DNA of 64,000 nt, from assembly GCF_020523985.1 (NCBI RefSeq), contig NZ_JAIVKM010000005.1, positions 62,001 to 126,000 of the forward strand, read 5' to 3'. The notes under the pieces are model-generated. The model was not told where the DNA came from and did not search any database. It saw nothing but the letters and a program-made list of their open reading frames with translations. A program made the position numbers and the translations under genes. Source of the stretch: Mangrovibacter yixingensis (GTDB lineage Bacteria > Pseudomonadota > Gammaproteobacteria > Enterobacterales > Enterobacteriaceae). Position 1 is the stretch's first letter, and each line of letters starts with the position of its first letter. Of this stretch, positions 22,979-33,842 are shown piece by piece.

Positions 22979-24706
22979 ATGATTTCAGGCATTTTAGCAT
23001 CCCCGGGTATTGCTTTTGGTAAAGCGCTGCTTCTGAAAGAAGATGAGATTGTCATCGACCGGAAAAAGATTTCTGCCGACAAAGTCGACCAGGAAGTTGA
23101 GCGCTTTCTGAATGGCCGCGCAAAAGCTGCGGCACAGTTAGAAGCCATCAAAATCAAGGCTGGCGAAACGTTTGGTGAAGAAAAAGAAGCCATCTTCGAA
23201 GGCCACATTATGTTGCTGGAAGATGAGGAGCTGGAGCAGGAAATCATAGCCCTGATTAAAGATAAACTGGTTACTGCTGATGCAGCAGCTAACGAAGTTA
23301 TCGAAGGTCAGGCTACCGCCCTGGAAGAGCTGGACGACGAATACCTCAAAGAACGTGCCGCGGACGTTCGTGACATCGGTAAGCGTTTGCTGCGTAACAT
23401 TCTGGGCCTGGCTATTATCGATTTAAGTTCAATTCAGGACGAAGTCATCCTGGTTGCCGCTGATCTGACGCCGTCAGAAACAGCACAGTTAAACCTGAAG
23501 AAAGTGCTCGGCTTTATCACCGATTTAGGTGGCCGTACTTCCCATACTTCTATCATGGCGCGTTCTTTGGAACTGCCTGCCATTGTGGGTACTGGCGATG
23601 TAACCACTCAGGTTAAAAATGGCGATTATCTGGTTCTGGATGCAGTAAACAACAAAGTTTACGTTAACCCGGACAACGAAGAGATCGAAGCGTTGCGTGC
23701 AGCTCAGGCTCAGGTTGCTGAAGAAAAAGCTGAGCTGGCAAAATTGAAAGACCTGCCTGCTATCACTCTTGATGGCCACCAGGTAGAAGTCTGTGCCAAC
23801 ATCGGTACTGTGCGTGATGTCGCTGGTGCTGAACGCAATGGCGCGGAAGGTGTTGGCCTGTACCGTACTGAATTCCTGTTCATGGACCGTGACGCACTGC
23901 CCACTGAAGACGAACAATTTGAAGCCTATAAAGCCGTTGCTCTGGCATGTGGCGACCAGGCTGTAATTGTCCGTACCATGGACATCGGTGGCGATAAAGA
24001 GCTGCCTTACATGAACTTTCCGAAAGAAGAGAACCCGTTCCTTGGGTGGCGTGCAGTACGTATCGCTCTGGATCGTCGCGAAATTCTGCGTGACCAGTTG
24101 CGTGCCATTCTGCGTGCTTCTGCTTTCGGCAAACTGCGCATCATGTTCCCAATGATTATTTCCGTTGAGGAAGTGCGCGAACTGCGTGCCGCTCTGGAGT
24201 CTTACAAAGACGAGCTGCGTGCTGAAGACAAAGCATTTAATGAAAATATTGAAATCGGCGTAATGGTGGAAACACCTGCTGCGGCAACAATCGCACGTCA
24301 TCTGGCGAAAGAAGTCGATTTCTTTAGTATCGGTACCAACGATTTAACACAGTATACTCTGGCGGTTGACCGTGGTAATGATATGATTTCACATCTTTAC
24401 CAGCCGATGTCACCGTCTGTACTGAACCTGATCAAGCAAGTTATTGATGCATCTCATGCAGAAGGTAAGTGGACAGGTATGTGTGGCGAGCTTGCTGGCG
24501 ATGAACGTGCTACACTTCTGTTGCTGGGGATGGGCCTCGACGAATTCAGTATGAGTTCCATTTCTATCCCGCGCATCAAGAAGATTATTCGTAACACGAA
24601 CTTCGAAGATGCCAAGGTTTTAGCAGAGCAGGCTCTTGCTCAACCGACTACGGACGAGTTAATGAAGCTGGTTAACAAGTTCATTGAAGAAAAAACTATC
24701 TGCTAA
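22979..24706 (+). CDS. ptsI: PTS enzyme I
   Basis: Enzyme I takes phosphate from phosphoenolpyruvate and gives it to HPr. The 575 residues equal E. coli. The phosphorylated His189 lies in [13 protein letters not shown]. The C-terminal PEP-binding barrel has [34 protein letters not shown] and the active-site MCGELAGDE. It is followed 39 bp later by crr. Confidence 0.98.
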   Translation: MISGILASPGIAFGKALLLKEDEIVIDRKKISADKVDQEVERFLNGRAKAAAQLEAIKIKAGETFGEEKEAIFEGHIMLLEDEELEQEIIALIKDKLVTADAAANEVIEGQATALEELDDEYLKERAADVRDIGKRLLRNILGLAIIDLSSIQDEVILVAADLTPSETAQLNLKKVLGFITDLGGRTSHTSIMARSLELPAIVGTGDVTTQVKNGDYLVLDAVNNKVYVNPDNEEIEALRAAQAQVAEEKAELAKLKDLPAITLDGHQVEVCANIGTVRDVAGAERNGAEGVGLYRTEFLFMDRDALPTEDEQFEAYKAVALACGDQAVIVRTMDIGGDKELPYMNFPKEENPFLGWRAVRIALDRREILRDQLRAILRASAFGKLRIMFPMIISVEEVRELRAALESYKDELRAEDKAFNENIEIGVMVETPAAATIARHLAKEVDFFSIGTNDLTQYTLAVDRGNDMISHLYQPMSPSVLNLIKQVIDASHAEGKWTGMCGELAGDERATLLLLGMGLDEFSMSSISIPRIKKIIRNTNFEDAKVLAEQALAQPTTDELMKLVNKFIEEKTIC

Positions 24707-24745
24707 TCCACGAGATGCGGCCCAATTACTGCTTAGGAGAAGATC

Positions 24746-25255
24746 ATGGGTTTGTTTGATAAACTGAAATCTCTGGTTTCCGATGATAAAAAAGATACCG
24801 GGACTATTGAGATTATTGCTCCGCTGTCTGGTGAAATCGTAAACATCGAAGATGTACCGGATGTGGTGTTTGCTGAAAAAATTGTGGGTGATGGTATTGC
24901 TATCAAACCGAATGGTAACAAAATGGTTGCCCCGGTTGACGGCACTATCGGCAAAATTTTTGAAACTAACCATGCCTTCTCTATTGAATCTGACTCTGGC
25001 ATCGAACTGTTCGTTCACTTCGGTATCGACACTGTCGAACTGAAAGGCGAAGGTTTCAAACGTATTGCTGAAGAAGGTCAGCGCGTGAAAGCCGGTGACA
25101 CTGTCATCGAATTCGATTTGCCATTGCTGGAAGAAAAAGCAAAATCCACACTGACTCCGGTTGTCATCTCTAATATGGATGAAATCAAAGAGCTGGTGAA
25201 ACTGACTGGTTCTGTAACTGTGGGTGAAACTCCGGTTATCCGCATCAAAAAATAA
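24746..25255 (+). CDS. crr: Glucose-specific PTS component EIIA
   Basis: EIIA-Glc carries phosphate to the glucose permease and, by its phosphorylation state, controls adenylate cyclase and inducer exclusion. The 169 residues equal E. coli. The active-site His is in [12 protein letters not shown], and the GDGIAIKP and [12 protein letters not shown] segments are typical. Ribosome site TTAGGAGA. Last gene of the pts operon, ending in a strong hairpin shared with cysM. Confidence 0.98.
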   Translation: MGLFDKLKSLVSDDKKDTGTIEIIAPLSGEIVNIEDVPDVVFAEKIVGDGIAIKPNGNKMVAPVDGTIGKIFETNHAFSIESDSGIELFVHFGIDTVELKGEGFKRIAEEGQRVKAGDTVIEFDLPLLEEKAKSTLTPVVISNMDEIKELVKLTGSVTVGETPVIRIKK

Positions 25256-25270
25256 CCAGACCTTTTCTGT

Positions 25271-25301
25271 AAAAACGGCACCTCAGGGTGCCGTTTTTTT
25301 T
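25271..25301. terminator. Bidirectional terminator between crr and cysM
   Basis: A perfect 12-bp stem (AAAAACGGCACC / GGTGCCGTTTTT) with a TCAG loop carries a T-run on both strands. It lies between the convergent crr and cysM genes. Confidence 0.9.
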
Positions 25302-25318
25302 ATAACTGGAAAGGTAAC

Positions 25319-26227
25319 TTAAATCCCGGCACCTTGTGTGTAGTGCTCTTCGCCAAATACCCCGGTAGACAAGTAACGATCCCCCCGGTCGCAGATAATA
25401 GCCACCACCAGCGCATTGGGGTTTTCTTTGGCCACACGCAATGCCCCAGCCACTGCCCCGCCAGAGCTAACACCACAGAACAGGCCTTCTGTTGCTGCCA
25501 GTGTACGCATGGTGTTTTCCGCGTCAATCTGGTTTATATCCAGCACCTGGTCAACCAGAGACGCATCAAAAATGCCTGGCATCCAGGCGGCAGGCCAGCG
25601 GCGAATACCGGGAATGCTGCTCCCTTCTTCCGGTTGCAGGCCAACAATACGCACAGTACCAGACTGGCTTTTTAAATAACGAGCCGTTCCCGTAATCGTA
25701 CCAGTGGTACCCATGCTGGAAACAAAATGGGTAATTTTCCCCTCAGTCTGCTGCCAAATCTCCGGCCCGGTGGTGGTGAAATGTGCCAGCGGATTATCCG
25801 GATTATTAAACTGGTCGAGAATTTTCCCCTCGCCATTGTCTGCCATGCTCTGAGCCAGTTCCCGCGCACCTTCCATGCCCTGCTCCCGGCTCACCAGAAT
25901 CAGCTCTGCGCCATAGGCCTGCATAGCTGCTTTGCGTTCCTGGCTCATATTGGCTGGCATCAGCAGCTTCATTTTGTAGCCTTTCATGGCGGCAATCATC
26001 GCCAGCGCAATACCCGTATTACCACTGGTTGCTTCAATTAGTGTATCGCCAGGTGCAATATCACCACGTTTTTCAGCCTGGGTAATCATAAACAGCGCGG
26101 CACGGTCTTTTACGGAGCCTGCCGGGTTGTTACCTTCCAGTTTTACCCAAATTTCACTGCCGTTATTCAGCCTTGTGTGCTGCAAGCGCACCAACGGCGT
26201 ATGACCAATGGTCTGTTCAAGTATCAT
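25319..26227 (-). CDS. cysM: Cysteine synthase B
   Basis: A PLP enzyme that can use thiosulfate as well as sulfide to make cysteine or S-sulfocysteine. The 302 residues compare with 303 in E. coli. The PLP lysine is Lys40 in NPAGSVKDRA, with TSGNTG and the SSMGTTGTITG phosphate loop. The distinguishing CysM tail CDRGDRYLSTGVF is present. It is last in the cysP-T-W-A-M order, but a terminator stands between cysA and cysM. Confidence 0.97.
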   Translation of the reverse strand: MILEQTIGHTPLVRLQHTRLNNGSEIWVKLEGNNPAGSVKDRAALFMITQAEKRGDIAPGDTLIEATSGNTGIALAMIAAMKGYKMKLLMPANMSQERKAAMQAYGAELILVSREQGMEGARELAQSMADNGEGKILDQFNNPDNPLAHFTTTGPEIWQQTEGKITHFVSSMGTTGTITGTARYLKSQSGTVRIVGLQPEEGSSIPGIRRWPAAWMPGIFDASLVDQVLDINQIDAENTMRTLAATEGLFCGVSSGGAVAGALRVAKENPNALVVAIICDRGDRYLSTGVFGEEHYTQGAGI

Positions 26228-26242
26228 TGCGCGATTTTTCCC

Positions 26243-26266
26243 AATAAAAAAACGGCCTTGCGGCCG
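26243..26266 (-). terminator. Terminator between cysA and cysM
   Basis: On the minus strand CGGCC-GCAA-GGCCG is followed by seven T residues. It lies 24 bp after the cysA stop and 15 bp before the cysM start, so cysM may be expressed at a lower level than the transporter genes. Confidence 0.8.
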
Positions 26267-26290
26267 CTTAAAGGTATGCTTATAAAACTA

Positions 26291-27376
26291 TCAGGCTGAT
26301 TGAGCCAGAGCAAGGCTCTCAATGCGCAAATCGCCGTGGTAAATACGCGCATGTTGCAGCCCCACAAATAAACGCTCACCCCGTTGTGGCACCACGTCAT
26401 CACGCATGACAACGGTAAGAGGATCTGTGTACCAGCCAACCGGCTGCACAACTAATTGCATATAGTGCCCTTTGGGGCTGACTTCCAGTACCTGGACCGG
26501 TAACGGAGAATCCAGGCTGGTCCGGCGGCTGACATCCACTTCCCACGGGCGCAGGAACAAGTCCACCGGGCCTTGATAACCAGGAGTGAAGCCTAGCGGC
26601 CAACGGTGAGCGCCAACATGAAATTGGCTACCCTGTACCGAGCCTTTCAGGCGGTTCACTTCACCAAGGAATTCGAGAACAAAGCGTGTGGCCGGCTCAC
26701 GCCAGACTTGCTGAGGTGCATCAGCCTGTTCAATATTCCCCTGGCTCATCACAACAACCCGGTCGGCAATTTCCATCGCTTCTTCCTGGTCGTGAGTAAC
26801 AAACACGCTGGTAAATTTCAGTTCTTCATGCAACTGGCGCAACCAGCGGCGCAATTCCATACGCACCTGGGCATCCAGTGCGCCAAAAGGTTCATCGAGC
26901 AGCAGAATTTGTGGTTCTACCGCCAGGGCACGAGCCAAAGCTACACGCTGTTTTTGCCCACCGGAAAGTTGAGCAGGGAAACGGTCAGCCAGGTGAGAGA
27001 GCTGAACCATTTCCAGTAAATTAGTCACTTTTTGTTTAATTACGGCGGCTGACGGACGCTCACGGCGTGGCAACACCGATAAGCCGAATGCAATGTTGTC
27101 GAACACCGTCATATGGCGAAACAGTGCATAATGTTGGAACACAAAACCAACCCGCCGGTCGCGCGCATGCAGCTTGCTGACATCATTGCCATGAAAGCTG
27201 ATACGGCCACTGGACTGGTGTTCAAGGCCCGCAATTATCCGCAACAGAGTGGTTTTCCCGGAACCAGAAGGACCAAGCAGCGCCACCATTTGCCCGCCTG
27301 GAATATCCAGCGAGATATCATTCAGCACCTGAGTCCGGCCAAAAGATTTTTTGATGTTGTTTATCTCAATGCTCAC
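26291..27376 (-). CDS. cysA: Sulfate/thiosulfate ABC transporter ATP-binding protein
   Basis: The ATPase that powers sulfate and thiosulfate uptake through CysT/CysW. Walker [10 protein letters not shown] (about 35-43), signature [15 protein letters not shown], Walker [13 protein letters not shown] and the H-loop [10 protein letters not shown] are intact. A C-terminal regulatory domain follows. The 361 residues are in family range (365 in E. coli). Its start overlaps cysW by 11 bp, showing coupled translation. Confidence 0.97.
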   Translation of the reverse strand: MSIEINNIKKSFGRTQVLNDISLDIPGGQMVALLGPSGSGKTTLLRIIAGLEHQSSGRISFHGNDVSKLHARDRRVGFVFQHYALFRHMTVFDNIAFGLSVLPRRERPSAAVIKQKVTNLLEMVQLSHLADRFPAQLSGGQKQRVALARALAVEPQILLLDEPFGALDAQVRMELRRWLRQLHEELKFTSVFVTHDQEEAMEIADRVVVMSQGNIEQADAPQQVWREPATRFVLEFLGEVNRLKGSVQGSQFHVGAHRWPLGFTPGYQGPVDLFLRPWEVDVSRRTSLDSPLPVQVLEVSPKGHYMQLVVQPVGWYTDPLTVVMRDDVVPQRGERLFVGLQHARIYHGDLRIESLALAQSA

Positions 27377-28238
27377 TATTACCTTCCTGTTGCAGGTGTT
27401 TTTCCTGGCTATTCAGGCGCCACTGCACTGCACTTTTCAAAAACAGAGTCAAAATTGCAATTAATGTCAGTAAGGCGGCGGCAGTAAATGCCCCCACCGT
27501 ATTGTAATCCTGTTCCAGCATCTCTATTTGCAGTGGCAAAGACAGCGTTTCGCCACGAATAGACCCGGAAACCACTGATACCGCGCCAAACTCACCAATC
27601 GCTCGTGCGTTGGTCAATACAACACCATACAGCAAGGCCCAGCGGATGTTTGGCAGTGTTACCCGGCGGAACATTTGCCAGCCAGATGCACCTAACAGAA
27701 TCGCGGCTTCATCTTCCTGGCTACCCTGGCTCATCATCACAGGCACCAGTTCACGCACCACGAACGGGCAGGTAACAAACACAGTCACCATAATCATGCC
27801 CGGCCAGGCGAACATCAGTTGCAGGTTATGTGCTTCAAGCCAGCTGCCTGCAATACCGTTCGCACCGTAGAACAGCAAGTAAACCAGGCCCGCAACGACT
27901 GGTGATACCGCAAAAGGGATATCCAGCAGTGTCAGCATTAACTGGCGGCCAGGGAAGGTAAAACGGGTTACCAGCCAGGCAAGCAATGTACCGAACACCA
28001 GGTTGACCGGTACGGTGATAACAGCAATCAACAACGTTAACCAGATAGCATTACGCATATCGGGATCAACCAGGTTTTGCAGAACCGGCATAATGCCTTT
28101 AGAAAAGGCGATGGCAAAAATAGATGCCATTGGCACCACAAGAATAAAGGCTGAAATCACCACACCCAGGCCAATCAGCGACCATTTCCCCCAGTTGATG
28201 GGTTCACGCCGGGGACGCAATTGTGAAATATTTGCCAT
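27366..28238 (-). CDS. cysW: Sulfate/thiosulfate ABC transporter permease CysW
   Basis: One of two inner-membrane permease subunits. The 290 residues compare with 291 in E. coli. About six hydrophobic segments are seen, and the EAA-type loop that contacts CysA reads [23 protein letters not shown]. It starts one base inside the cysT stop and overlaps cysA at its end. Confidence 0.97.
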   Translation of the reverse strand: MANISQLRPRREPINWGKWSLIGLGVVISAFILVVPMASIFAIAFSKGIMPVLQNLVDPDMRNAIWLTLLIAVITVPVNLVFGTLLAWLVTRFTFPGRQLMLTLLDIPFAVSPVVAGLVYLLFYGANGIAGSWLEAHNLQLMFAWPGMIMVTVFVTCPFVVRELVPVMMSQGSQEDEAAILLGASGWQMFRRVTLPNIRWALLYGVVLTNARAIGEFGAVSVVSGSIRGETLSLPLQIEMLEQDYNTVGAFTAAALLTLIAILTLFLKSAVQWRLNSQEKHLQQEGNSEH

Positions 28239-29071
28239 TAATGCCCTACCACACGCCGACCAAAGCGACTCTGTAACGTGTTAATCCCAAACAGCAAAAT
28301 CAGTGATGCTGCCAGAATAACGGAAGCAATTGCACTGGCTGCTGGGTAATCAAACTCTTGTAAGCGCACAAAAATCATTAATGATGTCACTTCTGTTTTC
28401 CAGGCAATGTTGCCAGCAATAAAAATGACTGCGCCAAATTCACCCAGGCTGCGGGTGAACGATAATGCGATACCCGCAATTAACGCCGGTGATAACTCAG
28501 GCATGACTACACGGCGGAAAGTCTGCCAGCGGGTGGCGCCCAGGGTTTCTGCCGCTTCTTCATATTCCGGCCCTAACTCTTCCAGCACTGGCTGCACAGT
28601 ACGTACAACAAAAGGAATACTGGTAAAAGCCATAGCAACCGCAATACCCAACCAGGTATAGGTAACTTTGATGCCAAAATGCCCCAGCCATTCACCATAG
28701 ATGCCATTAACTGAAAACAGCGAGGCCAGCGTCAACCCAGCAACCGCAGTGGGCAACGCAAACGGTAAATCCATTAAGGCATCCAGCAGGCTACGCCCGG
28801 GAAATTGGTAACGGGTTAGCACCCAGGCCATCAACAAGCCAAACACACCGTTAAACAGGGCGGCCACACCAGCAGACAGCACTGTCACTTTATACGCGGC
28901 AACCATCTGCGGGTTTGAAATAACCTGCCAGTACTGCGCCAGTGTCATCTGGCTTAACTGCATCACAAGCGCACTCAGCGGTAATAACAACACCAGGCAG
29001 ATAAAAAGCAGGCTGGTTCCCATGCTGAGTGTAAAACCCGGCAAAACACGCCGGGAAGAGATAGCGAACAT
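28238..29071 (-). CDS. cysT: Sulfate/thiosulfate ABC transporter permease CysT
   Basis: Partner permease of CysW (also called CysU). The 277 residues equal E. coli. Six membrane segments and the EAA loop YEEAAETLGATRWQTFRRVVMPEL are visible. Single-base overlaps with cysP upstream and cysW downstream mark a tightly packed operon. Confidence 0.97.
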   Translation of the reverse strand: MFAISSRRVLPGFTLSMGTSLLFICLVLLLPLSALVMQLSQMTLAQYWQVISNPQMVAAYKVTVLSAGVAALFNGVFGLLMAWVLTRYQFPGRSLLDALMDLPFALPTAVAGLTLASLFSVNGIYGEWLGHFGIKVTYTWLGIAVAMAFTSIPFVVRTVQPVLEELGPEYEEAAETLGATRWQTFRRVVMPELSPALIAGIALSFTRSLGEFGAVIFIAGNIAWKTEVTSLMIFVRLQEFDYPAASAIASVILAASLILLFGINTLQSRFGRRVVGH

Positions 29072-30087
29072 TAGCTACGCCCTGCTGCTAACAACTGATC
29101 CAGTTCACCGCCACTGGCAAAATGTTTGCTCATGGCTTCTTTCCACGAACCAAATTTGTCTTCTACGCGGAACAGTTTGGTTTGCGGAAATTTGTCTTTC
29201 ATTTTGCCCATCAGTTCAGGGTTATTTACCCGGTAGTAATAGCTGGTAATAATTTCCTGCGCTTGTGGGCTATAGAGATAATTCAGGTACGCTTTGGCGG
29301 CTTTTTCGGTGCCATTGGCTTTCACGTTACGATCAACCCAGGTCACCGGGAATTCAGCAAGAATATCCACTTTGGGAACCACAACTTCGAACTGCTCGTT
29401 CGGGTACTGTTTACGGATATTGTTCACTTCAGATTCAAAGCTAATCAGCACGTCGCCGAGGCCTCGTTCAGCAAATGAAGTCGTTGCCCCACGGCCCCCG
29501 GTATCAAATACTTCGACGTTTTTCAGAAACTGGGTCATGAAAGCTTTGGTTTTGGCTTCATCACCGCCGTCAGCCTGGTCGGCTGCGCCCCAGGCGGCAA
29601 GATAGGTGTAACGTCCATTGCCTGAAGTTTTCGGGTTCGGGAACACCAGTTTTACATCACTACGGGCCAGGTCGCTCCAGTTGTGAATGTTTTTCGGGTT
29701 ACCTTTGCGCACCAGAAACGCCATGGTGGAGTAAAACGGCGAACTGTGGTTTGGCAGGCGGCTTTGCCAGTCTGCGGGGATCAGATTGCCTTTGTCATGC
29801 AGGATCTGAACATCGGTTACCTGGTTGTAGGTAACAACGTCGGCTTTCAAGCCTTGCAAAATAGCCAGCGCCTGGCGTGATGAACCCGCATGGGATTGCT
29901 TGATAGTCAGTTTGTCGCCGTTGTTATCCTGAGCCCACTGTTTCTCAAATGGCGGGTTCAATGACGCGAACAACTCGCGCGCGACATCATAGGAACTGTT
30001 CAGCAGCTCTGTAGCATGCGCACTGCCCGACAGGACCAGAGACAGCGCCATTGCACTCAAGACACGTTTTACTGACTTACCCGCCAT
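29071..30087 (-). CDS. cysP: Thiosulfate-binding periplasmic protein
   Basis: The periplasmic receptor that delivers thiosulfate and sulfate to CysTWA. A signal peptide ([21 protein letters not shown], cleavage before [10 protein letters not shown]) is followed by the family segments [18 protein letters not shown] and [19 protein letters not shown]. The 338 residues equal E. coli CysP. First gene of the operon; in E. coli CysB with N-acetylserine activates it. Confidence 0.97.
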   Translation of the reverse strand: MAGKSVKRVLSAMALSLVLSGSAHATELLNSSYDVARELFASLNPPFEKQWAQDNNGDKLTIKQSHAGSSRQALAILQGLKADVVTYNQVTDVQILHDKGNLIPADWQSRLPNHSSPFYSTMAFLVRKGNPKNIHNWSDLARSDVKLVFPNPKTSGNGRYTYLAAWGAADQADGGDEAKTKAFMTQFLKNVEVFDTGGRGATTSFAERGLGDVLISFESEVNNIRKQYPNEQFEVVVPKVDILAEFPVTWVDRNVKANGTEKAAKAYLNYLYSPQAQEIITSYYYRVNNPELMGKMKDKFPQTKLFRVEDKFGSWKEAMSKHFASGGELDQLLAAGRS

Positions 30088-30407
30088 TTTGCACCTTCAC
30101 TCAGACCTTATTAAATAGAACTCCAGTGTATTGAGAAGCGAGTCAAAAGTTATAACGGTTTTATATACCGTTTCGTGATTTTCAAGCGCAAAAGGGAATA
30201 AGACGAACCAGGCGAAAAAAACGTAGCTACGGTCTTTACCAAAGAGTTAAAAGGGTTAGTTTTAGCCCGTTTATTTACACAGTTCACTAATAATTTCAAT
30301 CCATTACAATACTTCTGGCACCGTGTATCTGGCAGCGTTTTTTTAGCATCAGGCCAAACGAATATCCGGCTGACCGGGACTGATTTATTCCACACTAACA
30401 CTACTTA
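30088..30407 (-). promoter_or_regulatory. cysP promoter region
   Basis: This 320-bp AT-rich gap between tssJ and cysP holds no gene. It includes AACGG-N9-CCGTT near 30155-30173, close to cysP, and should contain the CysB-dependent promoter by analogy with E. coli. No T6SS terminator with a good stem was found. A palindromic CGTAGCTACG beside an A-run near 30220 is too weak to call. Confidence 0.4.
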
Positions 30408-30944
30408 TCACTCACCGCTCAGGCCCTTCAGGACCAACTGGTTATTACCTGCTTCAATAATCCGTGATTTATCCGGGTGGAGTTCATCCCGGCTCAGCAC
30501 AACTCGCCAGGTATTATCGCCCTGATCGGGCGAGATAAACATCCCCGCTACGGCCACATAGCGGGTGCTTTCATTCATTGGCATATTAACCATGGCAGTG
30601 CTTCCCGGTTGCAGTCGCACCTCTTTCTCTGCCAACAAATCAGCTTTAAGCACCTGACCGCCACCGGTGAACAGTGATGAATAGTCTGTGCGGTCAAACA
30701 CTTTACGCTCCTTAAGCTGGTAGATGCGTACCACCGTGGACAAGGCCACACCACTGTCATTCGTATTCACTGCTTCACGGGCACGAATATCAAGGTGCAG
30801 GGTTTTAACCTGCTTATAAAAAACAGATTTGGTCACAGCAGCCGAACTCTCGGCCACTTTCTGCGTCACACCACAACCAGCCAGTAATATCGACAGACCT
30901 GCCGCCAGTACAAACTGAGGAACTTTACCCACGATAATCGCCAT
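30408..30944 (-). CDS. tssJ: Type VI secretion lipoprotein TssJ
   Basis: TssJ is the outer-membrane lipoprotein that anchors the TssJLM envelope complex by binding the periplasmic end of TssM. The chosen ATG at 30944 starts MAIIVGKVPQFVLAAGLS and leads to a lipobox LAGC, after which comes the transthyretin-like domain (VVRIYQLKERKVFDRTDYSSLF). The frame opens earlier at 30989, but that would put a polar leader before the signal peptide. The start lies inside tssG. Last gene of the T6SS operon. Confidence 0.93.
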   Translation of the reverse strand: MAIIVGKVPQFVLAAGLSILLAGCGVTQKVAESSAAVTKSVFYKQVKTLHLDIRAREAVNTNDSGVALSTVVRIYQLKERKVFDRTDYSSLFTGGGQVLKADLLAEKEVRLQPGSTAMVNMPMNESTRYVAVAGMFISPDQGDNTWRVVLSRDELHPDKSRIIEAGNNQLVLKGLSGE

Positions 30945-32025
30945 ATTCGTCGCACTCCTTACGCTGCATACTCTCCTGAAGGCCCACATAACGCCCTAAA
31001 TTAATGGTTACTCTTTTTGGCTGTTGTCCTGGTAGCGGGTGACGAAAACGCATCACTGCAGTACGGCCGAGTTGCCCAGCTCCGGTTTGGGGTTTACAGC
31101 TTATCACCGCCTGTGGAAGCAGATCACTGTTCACACACAGTTGCAACCGCACATCAAAGCGTGACCCCAGGTAAACATGCAGTAGCGCCATTAAATCCGC
31201 GTAAAGATCACCGCCCGGAAGCCAGCCCTGCACTTCCTCAAGGTTCGCTGTGCTGAGCTGCATCAGCACCTGGCTGTTCACATCCGTGGCATAGTTTCCC
31301 ATCACCGGGCGGTTTACCAACGTAACGGGATGGCGGGTACTCAGGGTAAGAGGAGAACTGAGTCGCACACGTTTTTTGTCGTGGTGCCAAATTTTTGCTT
31401 GTGTACCCGGTGCCAGCAAGTTCACCAGAGAAGCCATACCTTCTGCAGTTCTTCCCGGCAGCAACATCACCGGTAATAGTGCCAGGAAGCGTGATAACGG
31501 CGCAGTTACACTTGCCATACAGCCATCGTTCCCCAGGCCGATAAGCCCCAAAAGGTACTGTGATGTTTTGTCTCTCCCGCCCGCTTCAAAGGTGGCCGGA
31601 TAAGTGTATTTGCGCCATATACGGTAATACTGCGTAATCAGCCGGTGATTGAAGATATCGAGAAAGTCAGCTGTCGCGTCACAACCTTCCCGCTGCTGGG
31701 CAATGTCATTGATATACTGTGTTGGCAACGGTGACGTCACACCGTACAACCCCATAAAAGTAATGCGAACTGTTGCAGGTAAATGCGGCTGCTCCGCAGG
31801 TTCAAACGTTTTTATTTCTGAGGCAGGAAACCCCATTCCCGGATGAGGGCGAAAACGCACTGGTTCCTGGCGCACCTGCCAGGTACTGCCCATAACAGGG
31901 TTATCTGGCTGGCTTTGCTCCAGTAGCTGGCAAAGGCGGTAAAAATTAACTAAAGGTAACCTGTCACCGAGGCTGTTTATCAACCTGGCAGGCGCGGATT
32001 GTGATTCTCTTTCCACCGGATGCAC
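30925..32025 (-). CDS. tssG: Type VI secretion baseplate protein TssG
   Basis: TssG forms the baseplate wedge with TssF, TssK and TssE. The 366 residues show the family (ImpH/VasB) segments VNFYRLCQLLEQ near the N-terminus, VRFRPHPGMGFPASEI, FMGLYGVTSPLPTQYI and FLDIFNHRLITQYYRIWRKY. The start overlaps the tssF end by 46 bp and its end overlaps tssJ by 20 bp, so all three are translationally coupled. Confidence 0.95.
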   Translation of the reverse strand: MHPVERESQSAPARLINSLGDRLPLVNFYRLCQLLEQSQPDNPVMGSTWQVRQEPVRFRPHPGMGFPASEIKTFEPAEQPHLPATVRITFMGLYGVTSPLPTQYINDIAQQREGCDATADFLDIFNHRLITQYYRIWRKYTYPATFEAGGRDKTSQYLLGLIGLGNDGCMASVTAPLSRFLALLPVMLLPGRTAEGMASLVNLLAPGTQAKIWHHDKKRVRLSSPLTLSTRHPVTLVNRPVMGNYATDVNSQVLMQLSTANLEEVQGWLPGGDLYADLMALLHVYLGSRFDVRLQLCVNSDLLPQAVISCKPQTGAGQLGRTAVMRFRHPLPGQQPKRVTINLGRYVGLQESMQRKECDEYGDYRG

Positions 32026-33743
32026 TTTCCTTCTGGCTGAACGATGAGGGTAAGCTGGTTAAACTGATTCATATCGGAATAGAGTGCGAAGAAGCGGTTA
32101 AGCAACTCCCCAAATAAATGGATGTCCCCTTCCCCGGTAAAGCCGTTACTGTCGAGGGTCACTTCGATATCTATTCCGCGCAGAAGATAACCCTGCTCAA
32201 AACGCTGAAGGCGCTGATACGCAACATGCTGAATAGCTTCCAGGCGGCGGGTATTACATTCATCCTCCTGCCAGTTGTAGAGCGCCAGAGCACCACGCAA
32301 CACCTCCGCGCTATTCATCATATTGAGAAAACCGGTTCCCAGATGGCTCATTACTCGCCAGTGAAACCGGTCTTCAACAGGGGGATAAACAGGCAGTGTA
32401 GGTTTGCACAGGTTGATGACCGGCAATGGCGTTTGAACCACCTGTTCACAACGTTCAAGCAGCGTGCTTTGCAGCGCCCGGCGCGGTAGCTGGCCATTGG
32501 TACCGGTGATTTGCAGCGATATTGTCTCATGCTCTATGTGCTGTTCGTCCTCCAACTGATGCCCACCAAGAATCAGCCAGGTGTCATACAACCCTGTCAC
32601 GCTGCGTTTCACACGAGTATGGTAATAACGTGGTGGCGCGTGACGCCTCATCATTCCGCCTTTATGGCGAAAACTCGAAAATGGCACATACTCCACTTGG
32701 TTAGTTCGGTTTGAACCTGTCACTTTATCGACAGAATAGATCTCAGTATGCCCATCCTGCAGGCGTTTGGGGCGTAGCAGGTATTCTTGTTCCAGCCCAG
32801 AGACAGTGAGTGGGTCTGCTTCCAGTGTGAACAGATTAACCACCGGTACGCAATGGAGGCGAACATCCTCATTGGTGACGGGCAAATCTGCCGGCCAGAG
32901 GCTACTGAATACCACGTCGATATCAATATATTCGGTTCCCTCCGGCAGAGGCTGAGAGTCAAGCCCATGGAGATGGACAAACATAAACTTGTCGCGGAAA
33001 GCAAAATACTCCAGCAGTAACTGGTAACCACTGAATGCGGTATCTGTTTTCGGCAGCAGGCTGTCTTCTGCGCGAAAACCACCTGGCGAAAAATAGCCAT
33101 CCAGTTCTTTACGTTCTTGTTGGCCGGACAAGCGCACATACATAGCAGCCTGGCGTTTTGTGAGCATCAGGTGCAATTGGCTGCTAACAGGCGCGTCTGC
33201 CCCCAAGTAAAGGCTTAGCTGGCTGAGATCGGCATTTGACCAGTCGGCCTGCTGGCTGCAGGTAAAACGCATGCGCAGTACAGAGCGGCCATCAGGCTCA
33301 GTTGCCATAGTCACCGCAGATATACTCAGAGGGTTGAGCATCATATCCCGGGTGGTGCGATAGCGGCAGACTGTATTCTTCGGCCCCACCGGGCGGGAAT
33401 AAATTGCCAGCCCCGCAGGAACATTCTCTGCCATTTTCACGGTGTGCACATCTGGTGTGAAGGCCACAATGGCGAGAGAGGGAATGGTCCGCAAATAGTG
33501 AGGCCAGAGCATACTGACCAACCCTTCAGTCAGCTCTGGTAAATCATCATCAATCTTTTCACGCAAACGCCCCATTGAAAAAGCGAACCCCTCAAACAAG
33601 CGTTCAACATAAGGGTCCGGCGTACCTGCTTTATCTAAATCAAGCATGGCAGCTCTGTCGGGATGCGCTTGTGCAAATTCTTTTGCGGCTTCACGCAGGT
33701 AGCGCATTTCCGCTTCATAGTAGCGCAGGGTTAAATCATCCAT
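31980..33743 (-). CDS. tssF: Type VI secretion baseplate protein TssF
   Basis: The main wedge subunit of the T6SS baseplate (ImpG/VasA family). The 587 residues are typical. The opening LRYYEAEMRYLREAAKEFA, the PDPYVERLFEGFAF segment and LVSMLWPHYLRTIPS are diagnostic. It is preceded by a 99-bp gap with a stem-loop and by the DUF3592 gene. Confidence 0.96.
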   Translation of the reverse strand: MDDLTLRYYEAEMRYLREAAKEFAQAHPDRAAMLDLDKAGTPDPYVERLFEGFAFSMGRLREKIDDDLPELTEGLVSMLWPHYLRTIPSLAIVAFTPDVHTVKMAENVPAGLAIYSRPVGPKNTVCRYRTTRDMMLNPLSISAVTMATEPDGRSVLRMRFTCSQQADWSNADLSQLSLYLGADAPVSSQLHLMLTKRQAAMYVRLSGQQERKELDGYFSPGGFRAEDSLLPKTDTAFSGYQLLLEYFAFRDKFMFVHLHGLDSQPLPEGTEYIDIDVVFSSLWPADLPVTNEDVRLHCVPVVNLFTLEADPLTVSGLEQEYLLRPKRLQDGHTEIYSVDKVTGSNRTNQVEYVPFSSFRHKGGMMRRHAPPRYYHTRVKRSVTGLYDTWLILGGHQLEDEQHIEHETISLQITGTNGQLPRRALQSTLLERCEQVVQTPLPVINLCKPTLPVYPPVEDRFHWRVMSHLGTGFLNMMNSAEVLRGALALYNWQEDECNTRRLEAIQHVAYQRLQRFEQGYLLRGIDIEVTLDSNGFTGEGDIHLFGELLNRFFALYSDMNQFNQLTLIVQPEGKCIRWKENHNPRLPG

Positions 33744-33773
33744 AACAAACTGAATCCTGAAAATTAAGTGATT

Positions 33774-33811
33774 GCCCCTGAAACGGATAAATAATCCGCT
33801 GCCACAGGGGC
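33774..33811 (-). other. Stem-loop ahead of tssF
   Basis: GCCCCTG (33774-33780) pairs with CAGGGGC (33805-33811), and inside it CGGAT pairs with ATCCG. On the minus strand it lies 30 bp upstream of the tssF start and has no T-run after it. It could protect or tune the tssFGJ message; function unknown. Confidence 0.5.
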
Positions 33812-33842
33812 AAAAATAAAAACCAATTAAAAAAGATGAGCA

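Noticed and set aside
23525-24301. 258-residue open frame antisense to ptsI
   Set aside because: Shadow of the strongly codon-biased ptsI gene, whose full E. coli-length product is certain.
33774-33811. Stem-loop before tssF as a terminator
   Set aside because: Neither strand has a T-run directly after the stem.
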